Position numbers and translations under genes: made by a program
NCBI GenBank assembly: GCA_964468725.1
Contig: CAYXVU010000073.1
Location: 1 to 24,585 of the forward strand
DNA from: CAYXVU01 sp964468725
GTDB taxonomy: Bacteria; Acidobacteriota; Blastocatellia; UBA7656
DNA: 24,585 bases
Reading direction: 5' to 3'
Notes under the pieces: generated by a model
What the model was told of the DNA's origin: nothing
Databases searched by the model: none
Seen by the model: only the letters and a program-made list of their open reading frames with translations
In this document: piece after piece, positions 24,571 through 24,585 of the stretch
How the letters are laid out: each line of letters opens with the position of its first letter
How positions within the stretch are numbered: position 1 is the first letter of the stretch

Positions 24571-24585
24571 ATGGCTAAAATCAAA
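24571..24585 (+). CDS. Start of a gene cut by the right edge
   Basis: Five codons (MAKIK) follow an ATG at 24571 and run off the window. No SD is seen. The gene cannot be identified. It is divergent from the Asp-box protein gene. An ATG at 24561 in another frame stops after five codons. Confidence 0.4.

Overview
The window is a stretch of bacterial chromosome (about 52-54% G+C by eye) with compact genes on both strands and no gap longer than about 260 bp between genes. I see no rRNA, tRNA, CRISPR array, transposase or phage gene. The mix of genes suggests an Acidobacteriota-type organism, perhaps class Blastocatellia: a TonB-C protein with 'YDERGN'-type repeats, a DUF4388 (PATAN) protein, a long secreted Asp-box (VPS10/sortilin-like) protein, DUF2911 and secreted FG-GAP proteins. 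This placement is an inference from gene families and is not proven here. Several genes use GTG or TTG starts behind good Shine-Dalgarno (SD) sequences.

Layout. (1) 32-2125 (+): an NAD-salvage pair, nicotinate phosphoribosyltransferase followed by nicotinamidase. Its 3' end overlaps, tail to tail, ftsY (-), the SRP receptor. A small membrane protein (-) lies upstream of ftsY, with a hairpin between them. (2) 4093-5807 (+): a sugar-nucleotide epimerase and an overlapping family-2 glycosyltransferase, probably a surface-polysaccharide pair. (3) 8439-6002 (-): a full-length transketolase and a secreted DUF2911 protein, read as an operon from a good sigma-70-type promoter at 8559-8587. (4) 8688-11465 (+): a secreted protein with seven FG-GAP repeats (a full integrin-like propeller) and Ig-like domains. 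It converges on an Smr-domain protein (-). (5) 12085-17830 (+): an envelope cluster of an exported PepSY-like protein, a five-TM protein with a long periplasmic coiled coil, a TonB-C-domain protein and a DUF4388 protein with a TonB-C-like tail. It is closed by a strong hairpin at 17857-17888. (6) 17962-20978 (+): a GT-C-type multi-pass membrane protein and an S41 (CtpA-like) protease. (7) 24349-21014 (-): a very long secreted Asp-box propeller protein. Its promoter region holds two perfect dyads. The first five codons of another gene (+) sit at the right edge.

The gene content is largely housekeeping plus cell-envelope functions. The most unusual signals are a 15-bp perfect inverted repeat inside the signal-peptide codons of the TonB-C gene, overlapped by a competing second hairpin; a palindrome centred on the predicted start of transcription of the Asp-box gene; and the four-gene envelope cluster itself. 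Two enzymes lack a textbook active-site residue: the glycosyltransferase has no DxD, and the S41 protease has His in place of the usual Gln.
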